A stretch of DNA of 64,000 bases. Origin: Paenibacillus sp. 1011MAR3C5. GTDB taxonomy: Bacteria; Bacillota; Bacilli; Paenibacillales; Paenibacillaceae. The stretch covers positions 1 to 64,000 of the forward strand of contig NZ_QZCF01000011.1 in the NCBI RefSeq assembly GCF_003591485.1, written 5' to 3'. Every line of letters begins with the position of its first letter. Position 1 is the stretch's first letter. Position numbers and translations under genes: made by a program. The notes below the pieces were generated by a model, which had not been told where the DNA came from, ran no database searches, and was given only the letters and a program-made list of their open reading frames with translations. Shown here in pieces: positions 48,889-57,532 of this stretch.

Positions 48889-49920
48889 TTGGCAGTAGTA
48901 GACTACAAATGCCCGAGTTGCGGCGGGGAAATGGCATTTGACAGCGCATCGGGCATGCTGTCCTGCGGGAGCTGCGGAAGAAAGGACAATATCGAGCAAT
49001 ATACGGACGCACCACGCTCTTCGGTACTCGCTCAAGGCGAGATGAAGGAATACCAATGCAATAGCTGCGGCGCTGTCATTGTGACCGAGCCGGAGACTAC
49101 GGCAACCATGTGCAGCTTCTGTAATTCAAGCGTCGTACTGATTGACCGGATGGCAGGCAAATTTGCCCCGTCCAAAGTTATTCCATTTGCTATTAGCAAA
49201 GCTGAAGCACAGAAGGCGTTCAAGAAATGGTGCAAGAACGGACGTCTGACGCCAGGCAGCTTCATGCGTGCGAACCGGATCAAAGGCATAACGGGCCTGT
49301 ACGTCCCGTTCTGGCTGTATGATCTGCACAGCGATGTTGAAGTGCGGGCGCATGGCACGAAAGTAAGAACTTACACTAGTGGCGACTATATCTATACGGA
49401 GACGCAGCATTTTGATGTCTACCGGGATATCGTACTGGACTATGTGAGAGTGCCGGTGGACGGGTCGGAGAAGATGAATGACGAGCTGATGGATAAGCTG
49501 GAGCCGTTCCCGTACGACCAGCTGAAGGACTTCAAGACGCCTTATCTGGCTGGATACATCGCAGAGAAATACAATTACGACGACCACCAGCTGATGCCAC
49601 GGGCGCAGCATAAGGTAGACGGATTCATTGATTCCTATGTACGTTCGACCATGTCGCACTATCATACGGTTACGTATAAGAGCAAGGATGTCGACACGAC
49701 CGCGCGCAAGGCGGAGCACGTGCTGCTGCCGGTATGGGTATTCCATTATGATTACGATCGAAAGAGATACACATTTGCGATGAATGGCCAAACGGGCAAA
49801 GTGGTCGGCAACCCGCCGATCAGCAAAGGCAAAATGGCAATGTGGTTCACGGGAATCTTCCTGGCATCCCTGATTTCGGTGAAGTTTGTTTCCTTGGCGA
49901 TGGGAGGCGGTTTCTGGTGA
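48889..49920 (+). CDS. ydjG: YdjG-like double zinc-ribbon protein
   Basis: The product opens with two zinc ribbons (CPSCGG...CGSCG and CNSCGA...CSFCN), followed by a large beta-rich domain (KVIPFAISKAEAQKAFKKW, GLYVPFWLYD, HYHTVTYKS) and one C-terminal TM helix (MAMWFTGIFLASLISVKFV). The start is uncertain: TTG 48889 and GTG 48880 are both near AGGTGAGG; longer frames run into pspA. YdjG proteins assemble at the membrane with PspA and the TPM and SPFH partners encoded next; the exact role is unknown. Confidence 0.85.
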   Translation: MAVVDYKCPSCGGEMAFDSASGMLSCGSCGRKDNIEQYTDAPRSSVLAQGEMKEYQCNSCGAVIVTEPETTATMCSFCNSSVVLIDRMAGKFAPSKVIPFAISKAEAQKAFKKWCKNGRLTPGSFMRANRIKGITGLYVPFWLYDLHSDVEVRAHGTKVRTYTSGDYIYTETQHFDVYRDIVLDYVRVPVDGSEKMNDELMDKLEPFPYDQLKDFKTPYLAGYIAEKYNYDDHQLMPRAQHKVDGFIDSYVRSTMSHYHTVTYKSKDVDTTARKAEHVLLPVWVFHYDYDRKRYTFAMNGQTGKVVGNPPISKGKMAMWFTGIFLASLISVKFVSLAMGGGFW

Positions 49921-50714
49921 TGAAAGGAAGACGATGGACAGGAACTGCTATGCTCATTGCCATGCTTGTCGTCTTAGTCTCGCCATTCTTATCGTCCGCC
50001 GCGTATGCGGCTGAGCCGAAGCGGATGATCTACGACGAAGCCAAGCTGCTTGATGCGGATGACAGACAGCTGCTTGAAAATGCCGCAGCGAGGTATGCAC
50101 AAAAGCGTGAAACGGACTTTATTGTCTATACGACGAATAATGAGCAGAACGTCGATGTGGTGAAGCTAACTCAGGATTTCTACGATAAGCAGCAATTCGG
50201 GTATGATAAGCCCCATGGCAACGCGGTTATCCTGACGATGGATATGAAGAACAGGGAGATCTATCTTGCAGGTTTCTACAAAGCGAAGACGCTTCTGGAT
50301 GACGGCAGGCTGGACAAAATTCGCAATAAAATCACACCGAAATTAACGGAAGGCAACTATTTCTCGGCTTTTTCGGATTATCAGGATACAGCGTATCGTT
50401 ACATGGGATTTAAGCCTGGCGTTAACCCGGATAACATTGTATTCAATGGCTGGTTCCAGCTAGCGGTTGCTTTCTTCATCGCATTTTTCATTGTATGGGG
50501 AATGAAGGCGGGTGCAGGCGGACGCGTCACCATCAATGCCGGAACGTATGCGAATGCTGGAACGTCGGGCATTATCGGTAAGCACGACAACTACCTGCGC
50601 ACGACGGTCACGAAGAAGCGGATACCGAAACCGACCAATACCAGCGGTGGTGGCGGGGGTGGCGGACGGACTTCGGGGGGCCATTCGCACAGCGGCAGCA
50701 GAGGATCATTTTAA
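49920..50714 (+). CDS. ydjH: YdjH-like TPM-domain protein
   Basis: The ATG overlaps the upstream stop (ATGA). A signal peptide (WTGTAMLIAMLVVLVSPFL...AYAAE) precedes a TPM/YgcG domain (IYDEAKLLDADDRQLLENAA, DFIVYTTNNEQNVDVVKLTQDF, NAVILTMDMKNREIYLAG) that faces outside, a TM helix (LAVAFFIAFFIVWG) and a Gly/Ser-rich tail ending in HSGSRGSF. Members are linked to membrane repair complexes. Third gene of the psp operon. Confidence 0.88.
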   Translation: MKGRRWTGTAMLIAMLVVLVSPFLSSAAYAAEPKRMIYDEAKLLDADDRQLLENAAARYAQKRETDFIVYTTNNEQNVDVVKLTQDFYDKQQFGYDKPHGNAVILTMDMKNREIYLAGFYKAKTLLDDGRLDKIRNKITPKLTEGNYFSAFSDYQDTAYRYMGFKPGVNPDNIVFNGWFQLAVAFFIAFFIVWGMKAGAGGRVTINAGTYANAGTSGIIGKHDNYLRTTVTKKRIPKPTNTSGGGGGGGRTSGGHSHSGSRGSF

Positions 50715-50737
50715 TCTAGAGAGGACTGAGCGGTCTT

Positions 50738-51787
50738 ATGTCATTTTTCAGAAATCAATTCGCTAACGTCGTGGAATGGGAAGAGTTCCGCGATGACATG
50801 ATATTTTGGAAGTGGAGCAACAACGAGATCAAGAAGGGGAGCAAGCTGATCATTCGTCCCGGACAAGACGCGATCTTCGTCCATAACGGGAAGATTGAGG
50901 GCATCTTCCAGGATGAAGGGGAATACGCGGTTGATTCGCAAATCATCCCGTTCCTCTCTACGCTGAAGGGCTTCAAGTTTGGCTTCAACAGCGGCATGCG
51001 GGTGGAAGTCGTCTTCGTCAATACGAAGGAATTCACCGTCAGATGGGGAACGCAAAATCCGATCCTGATTCCGACGCCTCAGCTTCCGGGCGGATTGCCG
51101 ATTCGCGCGAACGGCACCTTTGTATTCAAGGTCAAGGATTATGTGACGTTTATTGATAAAATCGCAGGTGTACGAGAGAGCTATCTGGTTGAGGATGTAC
51201 GCCTGAGAATTGTGTCAGTGCTGGATCAGCTGCTGATGAAGTGGATCAGTACCGAAGGCAAGGATATGTTCAACCTGCAGGCGAACGCCCATGCGATCTC
51301 CAGAGGGATTCAGGAAGATCTGGACATGGAGTTGCTGGCAAGCGGCATCAGCATTACAGGCTTCCAGGTGATGAGCTTCAACTACCCGCCAGAAATTCAG
51401 CAGATGATTACAAAGACCGCTTCCCATAGCATGATCGGCGATATGCAGCGTTACCAGCAGGTGTCGATGGTGGACGGGATGGCTTCGGGCAAAATGCAGG
51501 GCGGCGGAGCTGCGGCGGATATGGCCAGCATGATGATGGGTATGAATATCGCCAAAGAGATGATGCAGAACATGGGTCAGAATCAGAATGGCGGGAGTAA
51601 CGCTGGGCAGCCTGCTCCGGACTCCGGTCAGCAACAGCCAGCAGGTCAGCAACAGTCAAACGGACAGCAGCAGCCGGCAAGCCAGCCTGCTTCCCCAAGC
51701 GGCGCCAAGCCGAACTTCTGTCCGAACTGCGGAACCAAAACAGAGGGTGCGAACTTCTGCCCGAATTGCGGCCAGAAGCTGGGATAG
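50738..51787 (+). CDS. ydjI: YdjI-like SPFH/virion-core-type protein
   Basis: The 349-residue product has an SPFH-like domain (FANVVEWEEFRDDMIFWKW, LIIRPGQDAIFVHNGKIEGIF, WGTQNPILIPTPQL), a region with Met-rich helix, a Gln/Pro/Ser-rich linker and a C-terminal double zinc ribbon made of two CPNCG knuckles, the first in NFCPNCGTKT, the second in NFCPNCGQK. In B. subtilis YdjI helps recruit PspA to the membrane. A terminator follows at 51853. Confidence 0.9.
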   Translation: MSFFRNQFANVVEWEEFRDDMIFWKWSNNEIKKGSKLIIRPGQDAIFVHNGKIEGIFQDEGEYAVDSQIIPFLSTLKGFKFGFNSGMRVEVVFVNTKEFTVRWGTQNPILIPTPQLPGGLPIRANGTFVFKVKDYVTFIDKIAGVRESYLVEDVRLRIVSVLDQLLMKWISTEGKDMFNLQANAHAISRGIQEDLDMELLASGISITGFQVMSFNYPPEIQQMITKTASHSMIGDMQRYQQVSMVDGMASGKMQGGGAAADMASMMMGMNIAKEMMQNMGQNQNGGSNAGQPAPDSGQQQPAGQQQSNGQQQPASQPASPSGAKPNFCPNCGTKTEGANFCPNCGQKLG

Positions 51788-51852
51788 ACGATTTCAGCAA
51801 AAGGAGACGGTCAACAGCATTCTCCTGCGCAGCGGATATAGGCAATGCCTGG

Positions 51853-51885
51853 GCTGATTCCGGTTTATGCCGGAGTCAGCTTTTT
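51853..51885 (+). terminator. Terminator of the psp operon
   Basis: GCTGATTCCGG (51853-51863) pairs with CCGGAGTCAGC (51870-51880) with one mismatch, then T5. Confidence 0.8.
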
Positions 51886-51994
51886 GCTGCAGCAGGTACA
51901 GCGGCACGGGTTTATTTGCTAATGATAGTGGTTCCATTATAATAGGGAAAGTGATGATAACGGACTGAAGACATAAAGTGGGGGGCTGCAACCA

Positions 51995-52555
51995 ATGGAG
52001 ATCGATGACCCGAAGCAGGTCGTGCTGCAAGTGGGCTCCGTCCTGAAGAAGCTGCGAAAGGACAAGGGGCTGAGCCTGGAGGAGCTGGCGCAAGTATCGG
52101 GTGTCAGCAAGCTGACGCTCGGCAATATTGAGCGGGGAGATACGAATCCGACCATCGGCATGTTATGGAGAATATCCAAGAGCCTCTCGGTTCCTCTGAT
52201 GGCGCTCTTCTCGGATCAAAGCGGCGTTCAATTATCACGGGCGGGGGAAGGACTCAGAATAGCCGGCGACGGCGAAGCTTGGGTGATCGAACCGATCTTT
52301 CAGCAAAGCAGCCAAGAAGTCGAGATGTGCCGGGCGTATTTGCAGCCGAACAGCTCTTATTATCCGGAGATGCATCATCCGCATACCACAGAGATTGCTA
52401 CGGTTATGTCCGGCATGATTGAGATCAATGTGAATGATGAGAGGTATACGCTGAATGCCTATGATACCATCAGCTTCCGCGCAGACGATACCCATTCTTA
52501 CACGAATCCGACTAATGAGCTTGCCGTATTGCATCTTATTTTGAGATACAACTAA
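51995..52555 (+). CDS. XRE-family regulator with C-terminal cupin
   Basis: The 186-residue product has an HTH_3 domain at about 11-66 (LKKLRKDKGLSLEELAQVSG, LGNIERGDTNPTIGMLWRI) and a cupin barrel with a metal-site pattern (EMHHPHTTEIATVMSG and FRADDTHSYTN). Such regulators sense small metabolites or metal and often control a neighbouring transporter. A CynX-type MFS gene lies 235 nt downstream on the same strand after a terminator. Effector unknown. Confidence 0.9.
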   Translation: MEIDDPKQVVLQVGSVLKKLRKDKGLSLEELAQVSGVSKLTLGNIERGDTNPTIGMLWRISKSLSVPLMALFSDQSGVQLSRAGEGLRIAGDGEAWVIEPIFQQSSQEVEMCRAYLQPNSSYYPEMHHPHTTEIATVMSGMIEINVNDERYTLNAYDTISFRADDTHSYTNPTNELAVLHLILRYN

Positions 52556-52592
52556 TGTGCAGCTTTCTCGCTATGATTATACGGTTGGAATC

Positions 52593-52621
52593 CCTCAATC
52601 CGCATGGGTTGAGGTTTTTTT
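52593..52621 (+). terminator. Terminator after the XRE-cupin gene
   Basis: CCTCAATCC (52593-52601) pairs with GGGTTGAGG (52606-52614) with one wobble, followed by T7. Confidence 0.85.
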
Positions 52622-52721
52622 GTTCTTCAGTAATAGCGTTCAGAGTGATGCAGAATTGAGGCAAAATACGGATGTGGACAAAAAGAAACTTATATATTAT
52701 GATATGTAATATTAATTAATA

Positions 52722-52739
52722 AGTATATTATAATATACT
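52722..52739. promoter_or_regulatory. Perfect 18-bp AT palindrome upstream of the MFS gene
   Basis: AGTATATTATAATATACT is fully self-complementary and lies 51 nt before the MFS start in a very AT-rich stretch. It may be an operator overlapping the promoter; the XRE-cupin protein is the closest candidate binder. Confidence 0.4.
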
Positions 52740-52790
52740 GAATAGTGGATATCTCTAATGGGTTGTGAGAAACGATAGGAGGCAGTCAAC

Positions 52791-54014
52791 ATGAATGCAA
52801 CAGAGCGTATGCAAGATCATACGGAGAAACGGAGAACCTTTGGCCGTCCTTCGGCAGCTTTTTTACTTATAGCTGGTATTGTTTTTATCGCGATGAATAT
52901 GAGGGCGCCCTTAACATCGGTAGGTCCGTTGTCGGAGCTCATTCGAGGGGATTTGCAATTGACCGGCACTTGGGCCGGAATGATTACGACACTGCCATTG
53001 CTGGCATTTGCTTTGCTGTCTCCGTTCGTGCCTCGGCTTGGAGGTCGATTTGGCATGGAGCGGGTATTGCTCGTCGCGCTTTTGTTTTTGTTCATAGGCA
53101 CTGTACTGCGTTCCACATCCGGCACAGCGGCTTTATTCGGGGGTACAGCCATATTGGGACTAGCCATTGCGGCGTGCAATGTACTGCTGCCGGGATTGAT
53201 TAAGCGAGATTTTCCCGATCGGCTGGGCGTCATGACGGGTGTATACTCCATCTCAATGAATTTGTGTGGAGCTATTGCTTCAGGCATCAGCGTACCGCTT
53301 GCGGTGGGCGCAGGATTGGGATGGAAGGGGGCGCTTGGCGTATGGGGTATTTTAAGTTTCATCGCCCTATTGGTATGGCTGCCGCAGCTTCGCTCCCGCC
53401 AGGCGGCAATCGCTTCGGTAAGTTCGGAAAGCGAGCGCCGAGTGAATGTATGGCGATCCCCGCTTGCGTGGCAAATCACGCTGTTCATGGGGATTCAGTC
53501 CATGTTGTTCTATGTATTGATTGCATGGCTTCCTGATATGCTCCGTCTGCAAGGCGTGAGCTCCGATCAATCCGGCTGGCTGCTGTCCATGATGCAATTG
53601 GCTGTGCTTCCTTTTACCTTTATCGTACCAGTCATTGCAGCCCGTATGTCCAACCAGCGCGTTTTGGTTGTGATGACGTCCGTTCTTATATTGGCGGGAA
53701 CGCTTGGTTTGCTGTACGGAAGCTCGAACTTGTTGGTGGTTTGGATTATCTTGCTCGGCATGGGCGTAGGATTTGCCTTCAGCTTGTCCATGATGTTTTT
53801 GGGCTTGCGCACCAGGACCTCCAGGCAAGCGGCAGAGCTATCCGGCATGGCGCAATCGGTAGGGTACTTGCTCGCCGCGACAGGTCCGACACTATTCGGG
53901 TTTCTGCATGACGCCACACAAAGCTGGAAGGTTCCTCTAATGATTTTGGTTGCCGCATCCGTCTTGCTCGGCATAGTGGGCCTAGGCGCAGCGAGGAATC
54001 GGTACGTGGAATAA
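52791..54014 (+). CDS. MFS transporter, CynX/NimT type
   Basis: The 407-residue product has 12 TM helices and the signature of the cyanate/nitroimidazole subfamily (MNMRAPLTSVGPLSELIRGDL, APFVPRLGGRFGMERVLL-like motif A, ACNVLLPGLIKRDFPDRLGVM). B. subtilis YycB is a comparable member. AGGAGG stands 8 nt before the ATG. Members export or import small anions, and drugs; the substrate is not predictable here. The preceding XRE-cupin gene may regulate it. Confidence 0.88.
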   Translation: MNATERMQDHTEKRRTFGRPSAAFLLIAGIVFIAMNMRAPLTSVGPLSELIRGDLQLTGTWAGMITTLPLLAFALLSPFVPRLGGRFGMERVLLVALLFLFIGTVLRSTSGTAALFGGTAILGLAIAACNVLLPGLIKRDFPDRLGVMTGVYSISMNLCGAIASGISVPLAVGAGLGWKGALGVWGILSFIALLVWLPQLRSRQAAIASVSSESERRVNVWRSPLAWQITLFMGIQSMLFYVLIAWLPDMLRLQGVSSDQSGWLLSMMQLAVLPFTFIVPVIAARMSNQRVLVVMTSVLILAGTLGLLYGSSNLLVVWIILLGMGVGFAFSLSMMFLGLRTRTSRQAAELSGMAQSVGYLLAATGPTLFGFLHDATQSWKVPLMILVAASVLLGIVGLGAARNRYVE

Positions 54015-54153
54015 GTGGGAATGCTTGGTATGCGCAGGAAGTGCTTTAAGAGCTTAAGGGAAAAAAAAGCATATAGGGTAGCCTTGAAGACGTGCTAGAG
54101 GTCTGTGTGAACGGGGATGATTGCGCAAAGAGGGCTCTGCGCTGCGGAATAAG

Positions 54154-54783
54154 TTATGACGCCAGAGCTTCATTCGTAATTTTCGCGATATCGATGGGGG
54201 ATCTTGCGCCTTCGCTGACCATGTCGGGCAGGATGTGCTGGAGAAAATAGGTGACGCAGTGCAGGTTAATGCCTTTAATCTTAATTAATGCGCTCCGGTA
54301 CATGACGATAAATTCCTTTTCGGTATTGCCTCGCTGCAGCTCTGCGAACGCCTCGTAGATCTGGTCGAGCTTATCGGCAACTTCAAGAATCTGGCCTTCG
54401 ATGGATTCATCCTTGCCCTCGCGCAGCTGACGGCGGAAGATCGGCTTGAATGCCTCCGGAATATGCTCATCGATGAAGTGCGCGACCATGCCTTCCTCGA
54501 CCTGCTGCAGCATGGAGCGAAGCTCCAATGAGTAATGCTTCACGGGTGTTTTAATATCCCCGATAAAGATTTCGCCATAATCATGGCTGCTGGTGATCTC
54601 GTACAGCTTTTTCCAGTCGACGGTGACACCATGGCTTTCTTCAATATCCGCCAATGTCTTCGCGTATTGGACGACCTTCCAGGAGTGTGCGGATACGCTA
54701 TGCTCTTGGAATTTGAATTTGCCTGGGCAGCGAATAATGCGCTCCAGATCGGTCAGCGATTGAAAATACGTATGAATGCCCAT
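54154..54783 (-). CDS. HD-domain nucleotide phosphohydrolase, YfbR-like
   Basis: The 209-residue product has the HD metal ligands in order: HSVSAHSW (His), SSHDYGEIF (His-Asp) and ADKLDQIYE (Asp). The opening CPGKFKFQEHSVSAHSW is typical of YfbR-type 5'-deoxynucleotidases, which dephosphorylate dNMPs. The usual helical fold length of about 200 residues is kept. Single-gene unit. AAAGGA lies about 10 nt before the ATG. Confidence 0.85.
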   Translation of the reverse strand: MGIHTYFQSLTDLERIIRCPGKFKFQEHSVSAHSWKVVQYAKTLADIEESHGVTVDWKKLYEITSSHDYGEIFIGDIKTPVKHYSLELRSMLQQVEEGMVAHFIDEHIPEAFKPIFRRQLREGKDESIEGQILEVADKLDQIYEAFAELQRGNTEKEFIVMYRSALIKIKGINLHCVTYFLQHILPDMVSEGARSPIDIAKITNEALAS

Positions 54784-54884
54784 AAGATGATTTCCTTTCT
54801 TTCGAGATAGAATAAGTGCTTCATGATGCTAAGTATAAATGCCGTTTGTTAATGGATGATTAATTAAGTTGCTATAATTGTAAA

Positions 54885-54919
54885 ACCCGCAAAATGGACA
54901 CTTGTCCATCTTACGGGTT
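54885..54919 (-). terminator. Terminator downstream of the first acidic/Arg-rich gene
   Basis: ACCCGCAAAATGGACA (54885-54900) pairs with TGTCCATCTTACGGGT (54904-54919) with two mismatches; on the minus strand it is followed by a T-rich run. Confidence 0.75.
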
Positions 54920-54972
54920 ACAGTTGCACAGTGATCGGTGACGGAGAATTCCACAATTGGTTTCTAATCGAG

Positions 54973-55284
54973 CTAGATTTCGCGAATAAGTCTGCGAAGG
55001 CGTCTAATGAGGCGTCTCACTCTGCGAATCTCACGACGGTCTGCGCCGCGGCGAATCAATCTGCGCAGGAGTCTGCGTAGACGTCTGATGAGACGTCTGA
55101 TTCTGCGGTTTCTGCGGTTGCGCCACCGTCCGTTGCCACATCCGGAATCGCGGTCAAAACGATCGAAGCCATCGAAATCAAAATCATCAAAATCAAAATC
55201 ATCAAAGTCATCGAAATCGTTACAATTGTCGAAATCAAAATCGTCATCATCAAATCGGTTGCTGATCTCTACTTTTTTGCTCAT
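54973..55284 (-). CDS. Bipartite Asp/Phe-rich and Arg-rich protein (copy 1)
   Basis: The second ATG (55284) is chosen because GAGAGGGAG lies 6 nt before it and it then matches the MSKK start of the paralogue at 55803. The 103-residue product has an acidic N-terminal half made of DDFDFD, DFDDFDD and similar units (about 10-45), a short Gly/Asn/Cys hinge, and a C-terminal half of RRLIRRLRRLL-type units with a central GADRREIRR turn. The C-half should form two amphipathic Arg/Leu helices. Net charges of the halves nearly cancel. No family is recognised; the shape suits self-association, phase separation or nucleic-acid or membrane binding. Confidence 0.7.
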   Translation of the reverse strand: MSKKVEISNRFDDDDFDFDNCNDFDDFDDFDFDDFDFDGFDRFDRDSGCGNGRWRNRRNRRIRRLIRRLRRLLRRLIRRGADRREIRRVRRLIRRLRRLIREI

Positions 55285-55457
55285 TTCCATCTCCCTCTCT
55301 TCAAGAATAGTTCATTCTATTCAGTAGATTTGAAATGGTATAGATAGATTGATAGGGAGATTAATTGATTTAACTCCGCGTGTATACGGAAAAGCAGACG
55401 GATGTCCCGCTAACTCGAGAAGATGGGCCGTTGTTCATGCGTTCGGCCAAATATGCA

Positions 55458-55495
55458 AAAACCTGTAAGATGGCGATTGCCATCTTACAGGTTTT
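55458..55495 (-). terminator. Terminator downstream of the second acidic/Arg-rich gene
   Basis: A perfect 17-bp stem (55458-55474 with 55479-55495, loop GATT) starts just 9 nt after the stop codon on the minus strand and ends in a T-rich tract. Confidence 0.85.
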
Positions 55496-55503
55496 GATTT
55501 GCC

Positions 55504-55803
55504 TTAGGACCGATCTTCCAGTCTGCGAATGAGTCTGCGGATACGTCTAATGAGGCGTCTCAGTCTGCGGATTTCACGGCGGTCAGCGCCGTTGCGAATG
55601 AGTCTGCGAAGGCGTCTGATAAGACGTCTCAACAGGCGTCTGAGTCTGCGGAGCTGACGGCGTCTGTCGCGGCCGTTACCGTTACCGTTGCCGTTACCGT
55701 TGCCGTTGCCATTGCGTTCGAAGTCATCAAAATCAATGTCATCAAAATCATCAAAGTCTTCGTCATCGTCAAAGCGCTGGCTGATCTCTATTTTTTTGCT
55801 CAT
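55504..55803 (-). CDS. Bipartite Asp/Phe-rich and Arg-rich protein (copy 2)
   Basis: The start MSKKIEISQRFDDDEDF has AAAGGGGG upstream. The 99-residue product repeats the architecture of its neighbour: acidic DDFDDIDFDDFE block, a (GN)7 linker and an Arg-rich tail with two helices around GADRREIRRLRRLIRR. The shared start, turn motif and order show a tandem duplication. Each gene has its own terminator and leader, so both are probably expressed on their own. Neither has a signal peptide or Cys-based metal site. Function unknown. Confidence 0.7.
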   Translation of the reverse strand: MSKKIEISQRFDDDEDFDDFDDIDFDDFERNGNGNGNGNGNGNGRDRRRQLRRLRRLLRRLIRRLRRLIRNGADRREIRRLRRLIRRIRRLIRRLEDRS

Positions 55804-56025
55804 GCTTATTCCCCCTTTCTGCTAGCGAATAGTACATGGTATTCAAAAGTGAATAGATGGTATGGATAAATGAAGAGGTAGATTTAACCGTATCCGCTAA
55901 CAGAAATATGCGAAAATTAAAACGATTAATAATTTTCAGGGAAGAAGCATTTCGGCAAAGGTAGTGGTATAGTAGTCAGGAGGGTAAGGCACGACCGTTT
56001 ATTTTTGCAAGAGATGGAGAGGAAT

Positions 56026-57174
56026 ATGAATAACTTAAATAAGAAAGCAGAAATAGCTTTGAATCGTAATTATGTGTTGGAATCGGTATCAGATTTTGGG
56101 TTAAACCATGTGCTAACGCAGCTGAAAAAAGACAGCCTTATGCAGAAAGCAAGCGCTCACGCCATTGTTGGCCGTTCCAAAATGAACAAGGCTGATCTGG
56201 TATCCGCAATAGCGGAGTCGATTGTCCAGTCGGAGACACTGCAGGAGATGCTTCTGCTTATGCATCATGATGAATTCAGCTTTTATCAGGAGCTGTTGGA
56301 ATCGGAAGCTGTAACGGTTAGTGATTACATGCCTGTTAGATTTAGGTTTCTTATTGATAAGGGCGTGCTGGTCAGCGTCAGGCAAGAGGACCAGTATGGC
56401 TACTTTATACCGCTTGAAGTAAAAGAAGCGCTGGGGAAGCTGGATTGGGCGCATGTAGACAAGACAAGAGCGTATGAGCAACAGGTGCTGAACTATATGA
56501 GCGCTGCTGTTCATTTGTACGGTGCTTGCAAGCCGGAGCGGGTTGTGGAAATCTATAATTCGCATCAAGCCAATCCTATTACGCTTCAAGCCCTGCATAC
56601 AGTCAACGAATTTTACAGCAACAGGGAGCAGCCATTTGTATGGCACAAGAACGGGTGCCTGATCGATACGTATTTTGAAGAGTCGGATATCTCCGAACTG
56701 GAAGATCTGTTGGCTAAGATAGAGGACAAGCCCTATTATTTGCCGAATCAAGAGGAGTTCCTTAAGTACGCCAACCCGGCGCATTATGAAATGACCCCGC
56801 AGCTGCACAGGCTAAAGCTATTCATTCAGAAGGAGCTTGAGCAGCGGGAGGGGATTGCCTCCTTGGTAATGGAGAACATCCAGCTTATGCTCTCTTGGGA
56901 AAACGGAATGGAAGAGGTTTTGAACGAGCTTACGGATAGAGGCATCGCATTCCAGGACCTGAATCAAGCAAAGAAGTTTGTCAGCTTGGTAACGGAAGCT
57001 GCTCAGCATACGAGAGTATGGTCTAATGGCGGATATACTGCTGCTGAGTTGAGTGAGGCGGCGACCCCTGCGAAGGCAACGGTTCGGCAGCACTTGAACC
57101 CGGTGAAGATCGGGCGCAATGACGCTTGCTACTGCGGCAGCGGCAAGAAATTCAAAAAATGCTGCAGCGCTTAA
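56026..57174 (+). CDS. SEC-C motif protein
   Basis: The ATG at 56026 follows GGAGAGG; longer starts (56005 TTG, 56014 ATG) are less well placed. The 382-residue product is mostly helical and soluble. The only clear motif is the C-terminal SEC-C zinc finger, IGRNDACYCGSGKKFKKCC, which in SecA binds zinc and SecB or ribosomes. The N-terminal segment (LKKDSLMQKASAHAIVGRSKMNKADLV) resembles Rho-N/SAP-like helices. A role in protein quality control or DNA/RNA binding is possible; function is not established. Confidence 0.8.
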   Translation: MNNLNKKAEIALNRNYVLESVSDFGLNHVLTQLKKDSLMQKASAHAIVGRSKMNKADLVSAIAESIVQSETLQEMLLLMHHDEFSFYQELLESEAVTVSDYMPVRFRFLIDKGVLVSVRQEDQYGYFIPLEVKEALGKLDWAHVDKTRAYEQQVLNYMSAAVHLYGACKPERVVEIYNSHQANPITLQALHTVNEFYSNREQPFVWHKNGCLIDTYFEESDISELEDLLAKIEDKPYYLPNQEEFLKYANPAHYEMTPQLHRLKLFIQKELEQREGIASLVMENIQLMLSWENGMEEVLNELTDRGIAFQDLNQAKKFVSLVTEAAQHTRVWSNGGYTAAELSEAATPAKATVRQHLNPVKIGRNDACYCGSGKKFKKCCSA

Positions 57175-57201
57175 CCCTACACGACAAACAACTTTTTCTC
57201 A

Positions 57202-57434
57202 AAAGGTGAAATAGGGTTGCTGCACACCACTAATTGCATCAAACATGAAGAAACTCGAAATTAGTGGTGCTGAGCAATGCTAAATACTCGGTATCGCCGT
57301 AAACGAAGAAATAACGTTGTCACACAACACTAATTTGGTCAAAAGTGCTGAAATTCGGAAATAGTGGTACTGAGAAACGTTAAATGGTCTATATCGCCTG
57401 AAAAGGTGAAATAACGTTGCGACGCAACACTAAT
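57202..57434. repeat. 100-bp tandem repeat with internal hairpins
   Basis: Landmarks such as GAAATA recur at 57208, 57308 and 57408, an exact 100-bp period over about 2.3 copies. Copy 1 contains CACCACTAATT (57225-57235) and its reverse complement AATTAGTGGTG (57259-57269); copy 2 keeps a weaker version. No coding frame fits. It fills most of the gap after the SEC-C gene. Confidence 0.75.
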
Positions 57435-57444
57435 GATGCAAAGA

Positions 57445-57486
57445 AAAGGGCAGTTCCAGATCGTCAGCGATCTGGAACTGCCCTTT
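57445..57486. terminator. Bidirectional terminator
   Basis: A perfect 19-bp stem (57445-57463 with 57468-57486, loop TCAG) has A-rich and T-rich sides. It lies between convergent genes. Confidence 0.85.
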
Positions 57487-57532
57487 GTTATGATCCATGG
57501 ACTCGACTGTCCGGCTAGTTACTTCTTTGGTT

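Noticed and set aside
55007..55327. Plus-strand Arg/Ser-rich open frame opposite the bipartite gene
   Set aside because: Shadow of the Arg/Asp repeats; ribosome binding site and paralogue support the minus strand.
57202..57434. CRISPR array
   Set aside because: The period is 100 bp with drift over the whole unit and no conserved short repeat plus unique spacers; no cas genes in the window.
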